A stretch of DNA of 64,000 nt, from contig NC_081408.1 of NCBI RefSeq assembly GCF_030272615.1, forward strand, positions 200,346,341 to 200,410,340, written 5' to 3'. The notes beneath the pieces were generated by a model. That model made no database searches. It saw nothing but the letters and a program-made list of their open reading frames with translations, and had not been told where the DNA came from. This document shows positions 1-11,599 of this stretch, in pieces. This stretch comes from Cryptomeria japonica. Lineage: Eukaryota > Streptophyta > Pinopsida > Cupressales > Cupressaceae. Numbering within the stretch: position 1 is the stretch's first letter; each line of letters begins with the position of its first letter. The translations under genes and the position numbers were made by a program.

Positions 1-2154
1 ATGGAGATATGATTGATTTTGATAAAATCTAATACATTGACTACAACAAGTATATCAAAGATTGATAATTGTTGGTAAGCTGCATATTTTCTGCTAATGG
101 TTTAGAGAAATGGATGCGAAAGATGGAATGGATAAGCTAGGATATGATGGAAGCGATAGATTGGATATGATAAAGTAGATAGGTGTGCAAAGTGATATCA
201 TAGATGGAGAAACTCACTTTTTAGATAACGCCTATTTACCAAGTTTTCACTATCTAAATTTATTGCATTTTTTCCATATTTTGATTTTTTTTTTTTGATT
301 TTTGAGAGATGAAACATGGTGTGCCATCAATTGATAAAGATAAGACTACCCAGAACAAAATCTAGTAGTCAAAGTAATCTATGTCATTGTTTTGATTGTT
401 CAATGATTGATAAGGATGTCTGGTTTCAAAGAGCGAGTACCTCATGTAAGACCGATCTATCTGGTTTCAAGTGTACCTATCCTTGTATAAGACACATTGA
501 TGTTGATAGATTTTGAGTGATAAATTGATTAACAAGACATGTGATCAGTTTGATTACATTATTTGATAGTTTTATTGTTGTTGATTTGATGGATGGGCCA
601 TGCACTCATGCTTTAATTTTTAAATTTTTATTTGATTTTGTCGATTTTTTTAACTTTTTTTTTTTTTTTAATCATGTTTTTGTCCTTAGTTTTGATCAAG
701 ATCAATGATGAAAAAGGGGATGTTGATGGAGATAGGATATAGATAGGAGAAACAAGATCATAGATAGTGATAGATGATGGAAGAAATGAATAGTTAGGAT
801 AGATGGTATAGATTAGCATGAAGCAAGATCATAGATAGCACTGGATGAATTTAGATAGGGTAATGGATACTGGAGGAAGGCTAATGGGAGATGTGGTATG
901 AATAATAGAATGGATGGAAATTTGACCCTACGCATAAAGGTCTCTATTTCTAAAGAGGTGATATGTAAGATTGTCACAATATTTAGCACCACCTGAATAA
1001 GTGTTCCTGAACTTTTCAAAGATAGAGACCCAACCCACACTTAGAACCTCTGGAAAATCCAAACAAACATATCTAGAAACTAGGAAGTAGACTCAAAAGG
1101 GAAGAAGAATCCCAAATTGGATCAAGGTACTTAGTCTTTGATTACCCATGTGTGTGCAATTGGGTTCATTCTGGCTCATATGATCATTGTAATCTTTAGA
1201 ATACAACCTGGCTAGCTACACAAGTTATCCTGACTTCAAAAGCATCCGGATAGAGCCTCACTTCCAAAAAGCATCCATATCTCCAATGAGGTTATCACTG
1301 TAATATCACAAATATTGCTCCATTGCTAGCCAAGCGTCCACAGCCCCAATGGAGTTACATGCATATTCCCATAGCAAAGCTTTTGATATTTTATTTCTTT
1401 TTCTTTAAGATATTTCTTTTCCTGATCATGCTTTGGATCTTTTGATATTGTCTTTTTCTTTTCTTATTTGATTACATTGTCTTGTCAGTAATGAAACTTA
1501 CATGGGTTTGATAATTACAGTGGCACTGAAGCAAGATTTTAGATTTTTCACTAGCCATGTCTTCGACTAAGAAATCACAATGATTTAGAGCATTTGATTA
1601 AGTGTATGAGATATAGTAATCAAAAGATGTTGGTACTAAGATACGATAAGTAGTTCTTTTCTGGATTGAGTGTGTATCCCAACCAAAAGATAATGTTGAA
1701 AAGGAATAACCTTGGATTCTAAAGTGTATCATGAATAGATATCTAGGAAAAGGACTGAACATGAGATTCGATCATGGGCAAGCATGTGACAAAATGACAC
1801 AAATGCCTATTTCATAGATAATGAATTTATGCAAAGGATTGCATGAAAGGGATGGAAGAATAGAAAAGATGTGTTGGATAATAGATAGAATGTTTGAAGA
1901 TTTGTGTGAAGATAGATGGAAATATATTCAAGATGAGTGTGGTACACAACTTAAGAAGTAATGAAGATATGGAGGAAAATTGAATTTTGGGACATAAGAA
2001 CCCAAAATAGATAAAGAAAATGATGGAAGAATAATTTTAAAAAGATGTTTAGATAGGTTTTTGAAATAATCTGAATGGTGTGTGCCTTTGTTGATCTTTC
2101 TTATGGATCATTTGAGGTGATGGAATGGTGGATAGAGGGAAGTAAGGACCCAAG
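1..2154 (-). other. R2 3' internal region, no gene
   Basis: I see no credible gene here. The minus strand has pyrimidine-rich, ATC-rich text like the 3' untranslated part of R1 (around 31,300-31,600), including a T14-15 tract at about 656-670, equivalent to the A-tracts of R1. Short ORFs at 316-516 and 628-1040 have simple composition and no recognisable domain. Positions 1130-2150 show no detailed match to R1 and may hold an old insertion or simply divergent sequence. Confidence 0.5.
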
Positions 2155-2381
2155 ATGGATGGAAGGGATAGAGAGTTTGACTTTGGAATGAAAGGACCTA
2201 AAATGGATTTGGAGGATGAAGAGTGTGAATTTCAAATGAAAGGACCTATAATGGATTTGGAGGATAAAGAGATTGACTTTGGAATGAAAGGACCTAAAAT
2301 GGATTTGGAGGATGAAGAGTTTGACTTTGGAACGAAAGGACCTAAAATGGATTTGGAGGATGAAGAGTTTTCTTTATTTTG
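2155..2381 (-). repeat. 48-bp in-frame tandem repeat encoding SILGPF(V/I)PKS
   Basis: Four consecutive 48-bp units start at 2191, 2239, 2287 and 2335, after a partial unit at 2155-2190. Each unit is 16 codons, so the frame is kept on both strands. On the minus strand each unit contains the decapeptide-like SILGPF(V/I)PKS, found once or twice in the homologous R1 ORF. This is therefore a local amplification of a coding motif. Confidence 0.85.
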
Positions 2382-2720
2382 ATCTTGACTTGGAGTAGGA
2401 TCATTTGAGTTTGTGTTTTTCACTTGATTTTGAATTAGATTAGTGAAGGAGATGGAAGGGATACCATTCCCTTTCTTAGGAGGTGGATGTTGAATGGGAC
2501 TCTGCTCTTGAGATAAAAGGGGATCATTGTGGATGGAATACCATAATTTTAGGGGATCATCATAAGATTCTTGATAGGTAGCATCTTGATAAAAAAATGG
2601 GATTAGATTGGAGAGCCATGATATCTTGATCTTGATTTAGGCTAGGACTCATTTCCTTTGAATAATATTCTTCTTTTTCAAGTGACAAGGGATGGTCACA
2701 TGAGTGATCAAAGTTTCAGT
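2155..2720 (-). pseudogene. Remnant of the R2 Pro/Ser-rich ORF
   Basis: Read on the minus strand, this stretch resembles the R1 ORF product: a segment like DDPIESQEQ of R1, then a Ser-rich part containing SILGPF(V/I)PKS several times. R1 has SILGPYIPPS and SILGPYVPKS once each. The first half of the ORF as seen in R1 (Gln-rich and coiled-coil parts) appears to be missing: the sequence passes quickly from ORF-like text to leader-like text at about 2900. Frames are broken outside the repeat. Function is unknown; it is probably a structural protein of a non-autonomous element. Confidence 0.55.
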
Positions 2721-2899
2721 TTAGATAGGTTGATGTTGTCCAATTGATGGATACTTAGGTTTAGATACTCAAGCTCACTAAGTCGAATAGAGGGTTTGTT
2801 CGATAGGCCCCTATGACAAAGCACTTCAAATGACATGGATAAATTCTCTTGATATGGAAACTTGATTTGACTAAATTGAATACCTAGCTAGGTATTGTT

Positions 2900-4440
2900 A
2901 TCGTTGAGATAGTTGGATGATAAACTCTTCATCACTTGGTTTGATCTGGTGTTTCAAATGTTGGAAAGCCTTTGTATTACCCTTTTGATTAATTTTTTTC
3001 AGCAATTTGTTGGATTTTTGCTCACTCGTAGATGATAATCTTCTTTAATTTTTGACCATTTGGAACATGTTATAGACATAGAAGACACAATGTTTAATAA
3101 ACAAAATGCACAAGCAAGTACAAATCTTATGGCAAGCTGAGACAATAGTTGTTGAATCTCACATGGGGTTTCCCCCGAGGTTACACTATTCAAAGCGGAT
3201 ATTAAGATGCTTGACCCCACTAGCTCCACCCTCGGAACTCACTTCTCTAGGGCAGCCAAGCACCAGGTTCCATGAAAACTCCCCATGACAAACTTTATAT
3301 CTCTACTAGGAATCGTATGTGTGTGAGCCACTTTAGAGGTCCGACCTCCTACACCAACAAATAGAAGGATATTGGCAACTAGTATAAGTAGTTTTTAGTA
3401 AAGGCTTCTGGTCATGTGGCCATACATATGACACTTTTAGCTCTGTAAATAAAGAAGGTTCCCAACCTATAGAGGTTACACTCCATAGGGTTTATGGGGA
3501 AACATAGTGTTGATATGAACTTACCAATACATTTTGTTTGGGACTTTTGTCACAAACATGATTTATTTATAGTGGATTGGAAGGACTTGGTATTAGCCCA
3601 TTTCCACTTTAGGTCATTCCCCTCTCACTATCCCCCTCAAGGTAGCTCGTGAAGGAAAGCCATCTAAATGATTTAATTTCTTGAAAGTAAAGAAAGCATA
3701 AAAGAGTGGGTTTGGCTTTTTGGTCACCCAATTAAGGGGAGAGCATATACCTACCACTTTCAAGACACATAATATAAGTGTTCTTTTTTAACCTTTTCAA
3801 AATAATTGTTGGTTAAGTCCTATTTGGAGATGTTGCTCCAACAAGAATGGTGTTTATTTTAGCCTTTTTAAAAGTCTATGTGCAACTATTTTAGAGAAAA
3901 TACTAAAAATGCAAGTTGCTTGTTGTCAATTTGCCCTCTTAGTTAGACTAAATGAACTAAATATGATATGTTACTTTCCAAAATAAGACTTTTAATTAAC
4001 TAGATGAGGAAATGCATAAAATTTGCCTTAAACACCATCTTACACATGCATGTTAGTAGCTTAAAAATTCTAATTTCTTGGACATTCAGACCTGCAAGGA
4101 ATTTTTGTTAGTTTGGAAACAAAAGCACTAATCTAACACATGCGCTATTTTTTTTCTTCAAAAGCGCTAAATTGCAAATATAAAGCACTAACTTAGACTG
4201 CAAAAGCACTGCGCTAGGGGGCAGAAGCATTAACCTATGATGCAAATGCACCAAATCTTAGACAAAAGTGCTAACTTGAATGTCTTATGTGCTAACCTAT
4301 GGTGCAAATGCACTAACCTAGAATGTAAATGCGCTAACCTAGAATGCAAAAGCATTGTCAGAATTCACACATGCATGAATCTGCATTACAAATACATTAA
4401 TTTTATTTTTTGTGATATTTTTAAAGGTAGATGTGAGGTC
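2900..4440 (-). other. R2 5' leader (untranslated)
   Basis: The minus-strand sequence at about 3300-2960 matches the R1 leader at about 26,980-27,130, including a shared GCTTGGCTGCCCT core followed by GTGGGGTCAAGCATC. No ORF with recognisable domains is present. The PBS-proximal end carries the short tandem repeats listed separately. Confidence 0.65.
4140..4366 (-). repeat. Degenerate ~21-bp tandem repeats in the R2 leader
   Basis: About ten diverged copies of a unit like GCGCTAACCTAGAATGCAAAA are visible on the plus strand, with a clear 21-bp period at about 4290-4350. They lie 80-320 bp downstream of the PBS on the element's own strand. R1 carries an unrelated minisatellite in the same relative place. 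Confidence 0.75.
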
Positions 4441-4443
4441 CAT

Positions 4444-4463
4444 GAGCCCCACGGTGGGCACCA
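4444..4463 (-). promoter_or_regulatory. R2 primer-binding site
   Basis: The minus strand reads TGGTGCCCACCGTGGGGCTC three bases inside the LTR end (...ACA at 4467). TGG matches the CCA end of a tRNA, and this form of PBS is common among plant gypsy elements. I cannot name the tRNA without a search. It differs from the initiator-Met PBS of C1, C2, C3 and G1. Confidence 0.7.
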
Positions 4464-5566
4464 AAATGTGTCGACTTGAATTTCTTCCTCAAAATGCTAC
4501 CTCCAACAAGTCAATTCCACAAAATACAAATGGAAATCCTACAGGAAACCCAAACTCAACCAATGAAACTACATGAAACACATATGAAATAAAAATACTA
4601 ATATTACCTTCATGGCTTATGTCTCATTGTGTCCTAACTCCACTATTCCTGGTTGTAGATGGTGTTCTCTCAGACAATGCATTGATAGCTTCTAAGATGA
4701 CATATGAAGAATGGACTGATAACTAGTAGTTAATTGATGCTATGATATGCAATACTACTTGATTATGCTAAATGATAATTGCTATTTTGCTTCAAGATTG
4801 ATACTCACGGATGCATAAGTTTTACAAATGATTTTCTTGAAAATGTACTTGAAGTCTCTTGAAGTCTCTTGAAGATTAACTCTCTCTCAACTGAAGCTCT
4901 TGATTTTATATACTTTGAGAGGATGAGATGATGTGGCTTAGATCAATGGTCATGATCAGATCTGTAAATTTGGATGGTTGTGAGCAAAGGTGAAGGTTGA
5001 GATAAAGGGGGAAGGAGAAGACAAGTGTCACTAATCTCACCTTGTCTAGGTTGTTGACTGAGGGAATATAGGGATGGTTGGAGAAGATTTAGGCATGATA
5101 GGACAAGTGGACTCAAGTCCTTCCTAAGATGTAGGGGGTGTTGGAGAGAATATAGAAGATGGTTATGAAATATGTGTACATACACAATATTCATTAATTT
5201 TTGTGGTTGAAGATAAATAATGAATTAATATTTAAGAAATATTAATTTCCTTAGCCACATGTTTGATGAGTTGGCAAAGGGAAGATGAAGTGGAGATGGA
5301 AGGTGAGTTGGAAAAGGGATTTAAATAATTTAGAGATTATTTAATATTTGAGACTATAGGATAGGAGAATAACTATTAAATATTAGATATTTAATTGTTT
5401 GGAGAAGATAATTAAATATTTAGATATTCAATTAACTTGGTTAGAGGAATAATTAAATATTAGATATTTAATTAATTAGAAGAATAGGATAGATGAATTA
5501 ATTAATAAAATATTAATTAATAGAAAGACACAAAAAATGAATTAAATAAATTAATCTTTTCAAATT

Positions 5567-5584
5567 AACTATTTAATAGAAGAA
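5567..5584. repeat. LINE target-site duplication, left copy
   Basis: AACTATTTAATAGAAGAA is repeated perfectly at 13606-13623. An 18-bp duplication is typical of target-primed reverse transcription by L1-type LINEs and fixes both ends of the inserted unit. Confidence 0.9.
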
Positions 5585-5591
5585 AGACAAC

Positions 5592-7277
5592 ATGGTGGAA
5601 GTGGGAGCAGCTGGCGGCAATGGGCAAACTCAAATTTCAAATTCTTAGCAAGGCGGGAACTCTGGTTCCAATGGTGGGAGCGAACAGATCAATGTCACTG
5701 GTCCCATAGGCAATAAGGATAAGCCTCTGGACATCCCGGAGGCTGTTGTTGACTTATAGTCTGATGGTACTCTGCCAGAGGAGACAATGGGTTCATCTAG
5801 GCTTCTGGGGGAAGGGTCCAATGGGGGGCCCATTCCATGTGATGACTCCGTTGATAGCGGAAGGGAAAACAAGAAATGGTCTTCCCTTTTTGGAACTAGA
5901 CCAATTGGTAAATCCTCCCTATCTCCTATCAAGAATATTTTTGACCCTTCTAGTGGTAAGTTCGCTATCTCTATCCTTGACCAAGTTCTGGACCATAATA
6001 TTAATAGTATATCAAACTCCTTGGTAGGGAAATTTATGGGTTCGCGTCCTAATATTGAAGTTGTTAGGGCTTTTGTCAAATGAAAATGGGTCCTCAAGGG
6101 AAATGTTGAAGTCTCAACTTTACCTAAAGGCCTTCTATTTTTTACTTTCTCATGCGAAGAAGATAAGGTTAAGATTCTATGCGGAAGTCCCTAGATGGTA
6201 GGAAAGACAACATTGGTCCTTTGAAAATGGTGTCCGAACCTAAATATGAACGATTCTCTCTTGGCGCAAGTTCTAGTCTGGATAAAGCTTCCAAGATTGC
6301 CTCTTGAATATTAGGTAGAAAGTATTTTCTCTAGAATTGCAAGCTCCTTTGGCGAGTTTCTCTCAATAGACCCAATCACTGCTTCAAAAAGGAGACTAAC
6401 TCATGCTAGGTTCTGTGTAGGAGTAGCCCCTGATGCATATATGCCAGAATAGATAGACTTAGTTTCAAATTTGGGAATTTGGAAACAACACATTGAATAT
6501 GAATCTATCCCTTTTGCTTGCTTCCATTGTAAAAAAGCAGGTCACTAGGGAAAATCATGTCCAAACAAGATGAAGGTAGAACCTAAGCAGCCTAAACCCC
6601 AGATTGAAAATCAAAAGTTGCCAAAGAAAATGGTGTGGCAAGTTAAAAACCCAGAGAATAAGGAAGATAATTCCAATCACTTTAATCCTTTGGGGGAAAA
6701 GAAGGAAGTCACATCAAATTCTATCTCTAGTCCCTCAACCCAGGAAGCAGTGAGAAACGAACCAACCAAAGTTAGCCCCTTGGGTACTACTCAAAAAGAG
6801 GAACTGAAAGATCAGAATGATTCTTCAAATGAGATAGATGAAGTGGTTGCTGACACTTATGAAGGCAAGGAACTGGAAGCAAAAGATTACAAACCTGAGG
6901 AAGGGGAGATCCCTAACCCCCAAGAAGAAAGGACTGATTCTTCACTAGCCATGCCAAGTTTTGAAATTCAAGAAGCCCAAAAATGTGCAATTCTGGGTAT
7001 GAACCTCTCGGACTCAGAACAGAGCTCAAAAATAGTGAACAATGTTTCAACTGATTCCAAAACTCCTAACTGGGGCAATGAAGAAGAAATTTCCAAAATC
7101 CTCAACAACCCAGAAGTAGCTTTTGTGATAGAAACTGAATGGAAGCAACCAAAATATAGGAATAAGAAAGGATCTACTCCCTCAACTTCTTTACTACGGA
7201 AATCTAGTAGAATAGCTCAAGTTGATGTGGGGTATATCTCCTCTTCCCCAAGATGGCCCTCTAACCATAAAGTCTAA
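5592..7277 (+). pseudogene. LINE ORF1 (DUF4283-like domain plus CCHC zinc knuckle)
   Basis: One frame runs from ATG 5592 to TAA 7275-7277, about 561 codons, interrupted only by nonsense codons and with no frameshift. Most of the stops are TAG at places where the plant LINE ORF1 family has Trp. The central part (about 5985-6440) resembles the DUF4283 domain of plant LINE ORF1 proteins. It is followed by a zinc knuckle at about 6510-6560 (CFHCKKAGH...KSC). The C-terminal third is hydrophilic and acidic, without a clear domain. The family protein binds element RNA to form the retrotransposition particle. ORF2 begins 74 bp downstream in another frame. Confidence 0.82.
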
Positions 7278-7351
7278 GACAAGGAGTCCAGCAAGAACAT
7301 TACAGATGGAACCCAAAAGACTCTTAAGGAGCTGGGAATTGGTAAGTAGCT

Positions 7352-10300
7352 ATGAAGATTATCTCTTGGAATATTAGGGGACTCAATAACCCCCATAAAC
7401 ATGATATTATTAGGAATATGATAAGAGATAGTAATCCTGTTATTTTTCTAATTCAAGAAACCAAAATGAGTAGAGAAAAAGTTGAATCTTTGAAGTTCTT
7501 CAAAAATGGTAATGTTAGTGGTGGTAGCTCTGAAGGTGCTTCAGGAGGGATTGCTACCATCTAGAAACTTAATACTGTTAAAGGTCATGTTATAATTCAG
7601 GACAGTAATTTCTCTTGTATCAAATTTGAGCATTTAAAAGATGGTACTTCATGGGTTCTCACTAACATTTATGCTCCTAATACCTTAAAGGCTAGAAACT
7701 CTTTTTTGGAAAAAAATCATTCAGGCTAGGGACAACTTCAAAAATCTTAGTTGGATGGTTATGGGAGACTTCAATACTCCTTTGAGAGAGGAGGAAAAAT
7801 TTGGAGGTAGTCATCCTCAATTGGAAAGTAGGATGGCCCTCATGGATTTTATTAATTCTCAAGCTCTTAATGACTTGGAAATATAGGGATGCACTTACAC
7901 TTGGACTAATAGAAGAACTGGTAATGATCTTATCCAAGTGCGTCTCGATAGAACTCTCATCTCTGATGACTGGTATAGTCATTACTTTTGTTCTTTGTCG
8001 GCCCACATTCAGGTTGGATCTGATCATTTCCCTATCACCTTCATTGCTGACTTAATCAATAGAAGGAGAAACTTTCCCTTTAGATTTGAAAAAATGTGGA
8101 CCCTCCATCCCGAAATCAAAAGAAATATTCAGAAATGGTGGAGCATTAAAGTTGAGGGAACGACTATGTTTAAAGTTGTCAAGAAGCTCAAAAGTGTGAA
8201 GGACAACATAAGACTCTGGAACAAAACCAGCTTTGGAAATGTATTTGAGGCTAAGAGTAAAATTCAAGAAGACCTTAAAGAAATACAGGATCAAATCTAG
8301 AAGGATGGTTTCAGTACTGTTTCTATTGTTGATGAAAATGAGACTCTCAAAAAATACCATGATATTATTGCCAAAGAGGAAATGTTCTAGAAGCAGAGAT
8401 CGAGATGCATTTGGCTTAAGGAAGTAGATAGGGATACAAGATTCTTCCATATGTCGATGATTAAGCATAAAGAAGTTAATAGGGTGAACAAGCTAGTGGT
8501 GGATAATGGGGAGCTGGTCAAGGAGGATGAAATAAGGAATGAAGCTAAAAGGTATTTTTCGGACCTCCTCAAGAGGGATCATAGTCTAGATGCTAAAGCC
8601 CAATCCTCCTTTCTTCAGAACATTCCTTGTCTCATTAATGCTCAAAAGAATTCCTCCCTCTCCTCCATTCCCTCTAACTTGGAAATTAAAAATGTTGTTT
8701 TCTCCTTTGATGGTAACAAAGCACCTGGCCCAGACGGCTTCCCAATGTTCTTTTTTCAAGAGTTTTGGGAGATTGTTGGAAAAGATGTATCCAATGGGGT
8801 TAAGGAATTTTTTGGGGCTAGAAAACTCTTGAAAGAAATCAATGGTACTTTTATTTCTCTCATCCCCAAGACTCAAGGTGTTGATTCTTTGGACAAATTT
8901 AGACCTATTAGCCTCTGCAATTCTTTTTACAAGATTATTTCCAAGGTCCTTACCTCTAGAATTTTGTCTGTCCTTCCTGCCTTAATTAAACACAAGCAAA
9001 ATGGTTTTGTCCCTGGAAGACAAATTCTTGACTCCATTATTACGGTCCATGAGAAAATTCATTCTCTTGTTAGAGCAAAGAAACAGGGTCTCATCCTAAA
9101 GCTTGATCTTTCCAAAGCCTATGACAGGGTTGACTGGTCTTTACTTCACAAAGTCCTCACTTCTTTTGTTTTTTCATCTAGAGTATTTGACCTCCTCTCC
9201 CAACTTACCACCTCTGCTACTTTTGTTGTTCTTGTCAATGGTTCTCCTTCTACTTTTTTCCAAGCTTCTAGAGGTCTAAGACAAGGGGATCCTATCTCCT
9301 CCATCCTCTTCATTATTATGGCAGAATGCTTTGGAAGGACCACGGAAAAAATGGTGGTGCAAGGCTCCTTTAAGGGCCTCCAACCATCCTCTGCTGACCT
9401 TATCTGTTCCCACCAGCAGTTTGTTGATGATACTATTATTATGGGGGAATCAAGTATTTCAGAAGCTAAAGTTTTGAAGAGCACCCTATGTAAATTTGCC
9501 TCTGCTTCTGGTCATCTTATCAATTGGGCTAATAGTGAAGTTTTTTCATTAATACTCTAGAGAGAAGACAACAGAGGATCAGTAGAATCCTGGAGTGTAG
9601 GATTGCTGATCTTCCTACTACCTACCTTGGTCTCCCCATGGGAATTTCCCCTCCTGATCCCTTCTGGAGTTCTCTAGTGGATAAATTTCAGAAAAACTTG
9701 CTAGTTGGAAAGGAGCCCTCTTAGGTCAAGCTGGCAAGCTCCAACTCCTTAAGGCCACTCTTCAAAGTATTTTGATTTATGCTCTTAGTCTTTTCAGAAT
9801 TCCAGTTAAGTATGTTGAAGCAATCGAGAAAATTTAAAGAAGATTCCTATGGTCTAGGGTTGAGGATAAGAAAAGAATGTCTTTGGTGGCTTGGGTCCAA
9901 GTCTGTAGGCCGAAAAGAAAAGGAGGTCTGGGGCTCAGGAGGATTTGTACTTTAAATGAAGCTCTCCTATCTAAACAAGTCTGGAGAATGTTTCATTCAG
10001 ATTTTGAATGGTGTAAAATTTAGTGAAGTAAGTACTCTCTTTTGTCCTCCTCTCTCTCCTCTTTTATCAATTCAGACCTTAGTATTAATGGATCCCACAT
10101 TTGGAATCATGCCTCTAAATGTAAAGAAGGTATAGCCAAAGTAGTGATATGGAAACTTGGAAATGGTAGGAAAGTTAAATTCTGGGAGGATTCCTAGCTT
10201 TTTGATAAACCTTTAATGGACTTCAATGAATGGGCCCCCCATGCTCCCTCCTATATTAGAACTTTTGTCTCCTTAGTTGCTGAGTACTGGGATGGTAATG

Positions 10301-11496
10301 AATGGCAAAACATTGAAAGCATCCACCCTAGCATTTCAAAGCTCAAGATCCATCTATTTGCGGTATGGTTGAATAATGAAGAGGACTCCCTGATTTGGAA
10401 ACATGATCCCAAATGTACTTTATCCATGTCCTCTATGTATTGTGTCCTCCCCCCCGCACCCCCCTCTATTAACCCTTATTGGTCTAAAGCCTGGATTAAG
10501 GGTCTAACCCCCAAAATCATTTTTTTCTTCTGGACTATCCTCCAAAATAAGATTATGACCCTTGACAACCTCAAAGGAAGAGGCTTTGCCCTCCCTAATA
10601 GATGTGTGTTGTTCCTTCAAGAGGAAGAGTCTGTGGACCACCTTGCTCTCCACTGTTCCTTCTTAGCCTCTGTTTGGGAAAGTTTTCTCAAGAGCTTTAG
10701 TATTGCTTGGGTGTTTCCTAATAACATCAGAGATTTGTTCTCCTCCTGGAATATTAAATGGACCAACTCTTTTTTGAGATGTTTGTGGTACCTCTCTCTT
10801 CCTCACATCTTGTGGGGACTATGGAAATAAAGAAATAACCAAATCTCCAGGGATGTCTCCCTCGATCAGGATATTGTGTTCTAGAAAATTCAATGGTCTA
10901 TTTAGGAAAATATAGGGATCATTGAGGGTCCTTGTTACTCGAACAACTCACTGGAATCAAATATCTTAAGGATTTGGAATATGAAGATCACCGATGGTCC
11001 TAATCTCAACCACAATAAAAGGCTTGAAGCTAAATGGAAAACCCCTCCTCAAGGTTGGTTCAAAGTTAATTTTGATGATGCTGCCAAAGGTAATCCAGGT
11101 CCTTCAGATTGTGCAACTATACATAGAGACCATAGGGGAATTTGCAAGGAAATGGTTGTTGTCCCTATTGGAACCCAAACCAACCATAAAGCTGAAGCAA
11201 TGGCAGCTCTTCAAGGCATCATCCTAGCCAAAAAATGGAATTGCCCCTATCTATGGATTGAAGGGGATTCAAATAATATAATAAAGTGTCTTAATGGGAC
11301 TTCAATACCTTCATGGTCGATTCATAGCATAATCACCTCTGCTATTGACATTATTGGCACCTTTAAAAAATGCCATATCTCCCACATCTACTGGGAGGCC
11401 AACGACTCTGCTGACTGGATTGCCAATGCGGTGGTTAAAAGTGAGGCAATTACCACGTGGACGGGTGAATGCGGACTCCCTGAAGATGTCAGATAA
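7352..11496 (+). pseudogene. LINE ORF2 (endonuclease, reverse transcriptase, RNase H)
   Basis: Domains in order: apurinic-like endonuclease from ATG 7352 (start MKIISWNIRGLN, QETK near 7456, GDFN near 7765, SDHFP near 8023); RT at about 8600-9560 with KAPGPDGFP, DLSKAYDRVDW, RGLRQGDPIS and the catalytic box FVDD near 9421-9431; a Cys/His-rich region at about 10,400-10,700 like zf-RVT; and RNase H at about 11,060-11,460, whose signature is weakened (FDDAAKGNPGPS where FDGA is usual). There are frameshifts near 7710, 9550-10,200 and others, plus many TAG codons. The protein would nick DNA and copy the element RNA at the target. An RNase H domain after RT is normal for many plant L1 elements. 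Confidence 0.88.
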
Positions 11497-11599
11497 ATCA
11501 TTAGTAATGAGCGATATAGAAGCACTCCAAAGCCTCTTGATGGACAGGATAATTATGAAAAGTACTAATGTGAGTACTTCGAGTTATTATAATAATGAG

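Noticed and set aside
5645-6097. 150-codon minus-strand ORF
   Set aside because: It lies antisense to LINE ORF1, whose plus-strand frame continues in register with a zinc knuckle downstream. It has no domain.
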